DNA from: Viscum album
Taxonomy: Eukaryota > Streptophyta > Magnoliopsida > Santalales > Viscaceae
Direction: 5' to 3'
NCBI GenBank assembly: GCA_963277665.1
Contig: OY728159.1
Span: 1,015,763,343-1,015,827,342, forward strand
DNA length: 64,000 nt
Shown here piece after piece: positions 61,190 to 64,000 of the stretch. Each line of letters starts with the position of its first letter. Within the stretch, counting starts at the first letter, position 1. The notes beneath the pieces were generated by a model that ran no database searches, was not told the origin of the DNA, and saw only the letters and a program-made list of their open reading frames with translations. The position numbers were made by a program, and so were the translations under genes.

Positions 61190-64000
61190 AACTCCACACC
61201 ATAATAGTTTCTATCCTCGAGAAGTTGTGTGGAAGAATGAAGTTTAGTAAAGAGGTGAGAACATAGCTCCCTCATTAATGAAACATGCTCCCAGGTCTCA
61301 TGATAATATTATATATTCTCCTATAACACTCTGACTAATGGAATAGGCTTCATATGCAAGACTTTAACTTGATATTTAATGATCTCAACTAGATACCCAA
61401 TATTAGAAACATCTAGATCTAACTAAATCTCTTCCCAACTCAAAACATGAGTTGGATCTGGATGGTATTTACTTAGTTTCAATATATGGAAAACATCATG
61501 TATGTATATAAACTAAACCATCAATGCTAACTGATAAGAAACATGACTAATATTCTCAGTGACCTCAAATGTTCCAGCATATCTTGGAGTTAGATTTCTC
61601 TATTTTCAATGCCGACAGTGACCCAACAGAGGAGAAACTTTAAAGAAAACTTGATCACCTATGAAAAAAATAAAGGATGAAATCATTGATCTGCTAATAT
61701 TTTTTCTGAATCTACACTATAACCAGACACAGAAGTATATTCTAAATTCTCATACACATATCCTAAACCAAACTTTGGCCCACTAAAGAAGCTCTTCCCA
61801 CCTCTTCCCAATAAAGAGGTGATTTGGATAGGCGGCCATAGAAAGCTTAAAAAGGATACATTATAACTGATGAATGATAAATTTTGTTATAAACAAACTC
61901 AACCAATCTCAAATGGTTATCTGGTGATCCACTGAAATCCAAGACACAAGTATAGAGCATATCCTCCAGAATCTAAATAGCGTGCTTTGTTTGATCGTCT
62001 GTCTGTGGATGATAAGTTGTACTCAATCTGACATGGGTCCCAACCACCTCTTGGAGACTCATCTAGAACCTTAAAGTAAAACTTGGATCCCTGTTTGAAA
62101 CAAGAGTATAAGGAACCCCATCTAACCTCACAATTTATTACTCATACAGATTACCTATATCTTTAACTTTTGCGGTGTCTTTAATCAGAATAAAAGGATA
62201 TGACTTTTTCAATATATCAATAACAACCCAGATAGAATTCCTCCCTTTCATATCCCATTTTAATCTAAAAAATTCCTAGATACCTCATCACATTTCCAAA
62301 CCAACACTGGAAGAGGCTGGATCAAACGAGAAGGTTTCAAATTATCTAAATTTATCTGTTGGTAGGTGTAATAATGGGACACATAATCAACAATGTAGTG
62401 CTTCATACCTAGACACCAGAATCATCATCTTATGTCATAATACATATTTTTAGTTCCCATATGAATGGCCTAAGAATAACTATTAAAATTAAAAAACTGA
62501 TCTCCTCACAGATTCTGGGATGAAAAACATATCCCCAAAATTGAGAATACCATCTGAAGAGAGAGACCAACCAGAAACAGTCTCCCCACTATATAGGGTT
62601 TCTTGAATTCCTATGAACTTGGCATCCTACTAATGACTCTTCATAATATACTCAAGGAGAGATTATGATAAACAAACACTGTTCAGAACCATACTTGAAA
62701 CATCCTCCCGAGTATCTAGATTCAATAGGGAAAAAATACCCATAAGGTTCCATTGTTCCTTCGATTCCAAAATAGTTTGCGATGAAAATTTCCTACTAAG
62801 AGAATCTGAAATGAAATTCCCTTTCCCTAACTAGTAGGTGATATTGGAGTCAAGAATCTGAAGGTATTCCACCCACCACCTTTATCTAAGATTTGATTCT
62901 TTCTGAGAAAATATATTGCTAAAACTCTTATATTTAGAAAATACTATGAACATTTCCCCAAAAAGATAATGTTTCCAATGCTTAATCACATGCATAATTG
63001 TGGCAAGCTCTAAATCATGAGTGGGGTAATTCTTCTCATACATTCAAAGATAAAGAGATCTGTAATCTACCACATGGTCATCTTGAATAATCACACAACC
63101 CAAACCAATTCCAGAAGCATCACAGAAAACCATATATCCTTTTTTGGGATCAGGTAATATCAGAATAGGAGCTTATGTCAGAATTCCTTTCAACTCATCA
63201 AAATAAGACTAACACTTTGCATCCCATATGAATTTCACCCCTTTCTTAGTGAGATAGGTCAAATGTGATTCCAAATCGATAGTATTTATAAAGACCAAGG
63301 AATCTATAAATTTCAAAGACATTTTGTGGTTCTTACCCTGAAAAAAAAATACTTTAGATTCTCAAGATCAACTAATATTCCATGCTTGGAAATCACATGA
63401 AAAAATAATTAAACTTCTTGAATCCAAAATCGACATTTAGAAATATTTTCATATAAATGGTGAATCCTCAAGATTTCTAAAACCAAACTTAGATGGTGCT
63501 CATGTTCATACTAAAACCTTGAATAAAACAAAATATCATCCATGAATATTACTAAAAAGTGTTGAGATAATGATGGAATATCTAATCCATCAAATCCAAA
63601 AAAAACTAAAGGAGTGTTATTCAGACCAAATGGACTCACAAGATATCTATAATGGCAATACCTACTCATAAAATCTGTATTTGGTATATCAGACTCCCAA
63701 ACTCTAAGTTGATGACAACCTAACTGAAGATAAATCTTCAAAAACCAATTTTCACCCTTTAACTGATCAAACAAATCATCCACACAAGGAAAACGAAACT
63801 TGTTCTTAACCGTTACCCAGTTCAACTTTCGATAGTCTGTAAAAACTCAGAGTGAACCATCAGCCTTCTTAGAAAATATCATTGGGGCTGCCCAAGGAGA
63901 AACAGTAGGGAGAAAAAAACAATTTTCCACCAAATCTTCCAATAGAGTCTTGATCTCTTTAAGCTCTACTAGTTCCATATGATAAGAAGGTATAGAAATC
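61190..64000 (-). pseudogene. second chromovirus pol remnant, runs off the window
   Basis: It aligns with 51802-54600 of the first copy over its whole length. Reverse transcriptase at 63511-63990: VTVKNKF, DDLFDQLKG, YLVSPFGLNNTP and the active site FMDDILFYS, in a 104-codon open stretch. RNase H remnant at about 62880-63240, integrase zinc finger at about 62340-62470. The core has VSNRDPSF (second catalytic Asp changed to Asn) and DDQTKHAI with Lys for the catalytic Glu at 61985-61987. The integrase C-terminus (VFLKVSPLLG, PRYAGTFEV) lies near 61550-61660 and the decayed chromodomain toward 61200. The protease, gag and 5' LTR must lie to the right of the window. Confidence 0.88.

Overview
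The window is intergenic DNA from a plant nuclear genome. I find no host gene, tRNA gene, rRNA gene or CRISPR array. Nearly all of it can be read as decayed retroelements: Ty3/gypsy chromoviruses with chromodomains, long LTRs of 2.3-4.7 kb, primer-binding sites resembling initiator tRNA-Met, a TRIM array, tRNA-headed SINE-like inserts and a DUF4283 (plant LINE ORF1-type) insert. This mix is typical of a large, repeat-rich seed-plant genome. I cannot name the species. The bulk is AT-rich. Two GC-rich islands (about 4.8-9.5 kb and 56.0-58.3 kb) are younger insertions.

Layout. 1-4246: 3' end of a plus-strand gypsy element (RNase H, integrase, chromodomain) with its 3' LTR. 4247-9597: a tandem TRIM array whose last LTR is split by a 4.7-kb solo LTR (TSD gacca/ggcca) that holds two different tandem-repeat arrays. 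About 9.8-31.6 kb: a minus-strand element with roughly 4.4-kb LTRs and a short non-coding interior. Its left LTR is split by a second minus-strand element (12524-22775), whose left LTR is split in turn by a 674-bp SINE-headed insert with a 14-bp TSD. 31.7-35.2 kb: a further minus-strand LTR with an adjoining PBS remnant. 35.2-38.95 kb: a repeat-built host segment with a 48-bp minisatellite and a 173-bp tandem array. 38951-48354: a plus-strand element with both LTRs, PBS and PPT but no recognisable gag or pol; it belongs to the same LTR family as the first element. 49525-64000: minus-strand chromoviruses in head-to-tail tandem (LTR, interior, LTR, interior) sharing one LTR. The gag of the first interior is split by a 2.3-kb GC-rich insert carrying a near-continuous DUF4283 reading frame.

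Nothing here is an operational pathway. The protein-coding remnants are retroelement gag-pol genes with many stops. The points of interest are structural: an ORF1-only retroposon, a shared-LTR tandem in which both integrases carry Lys in place of the catalytic Glu, a non-autonomous partner of a chromovirus family, multi-LTR TRIM tandems, and LTRs of several families that carry clusters of short imperfect palindromes. All alignments were made by eye. Boundaries given as approximate are uncertain by tens of bases.
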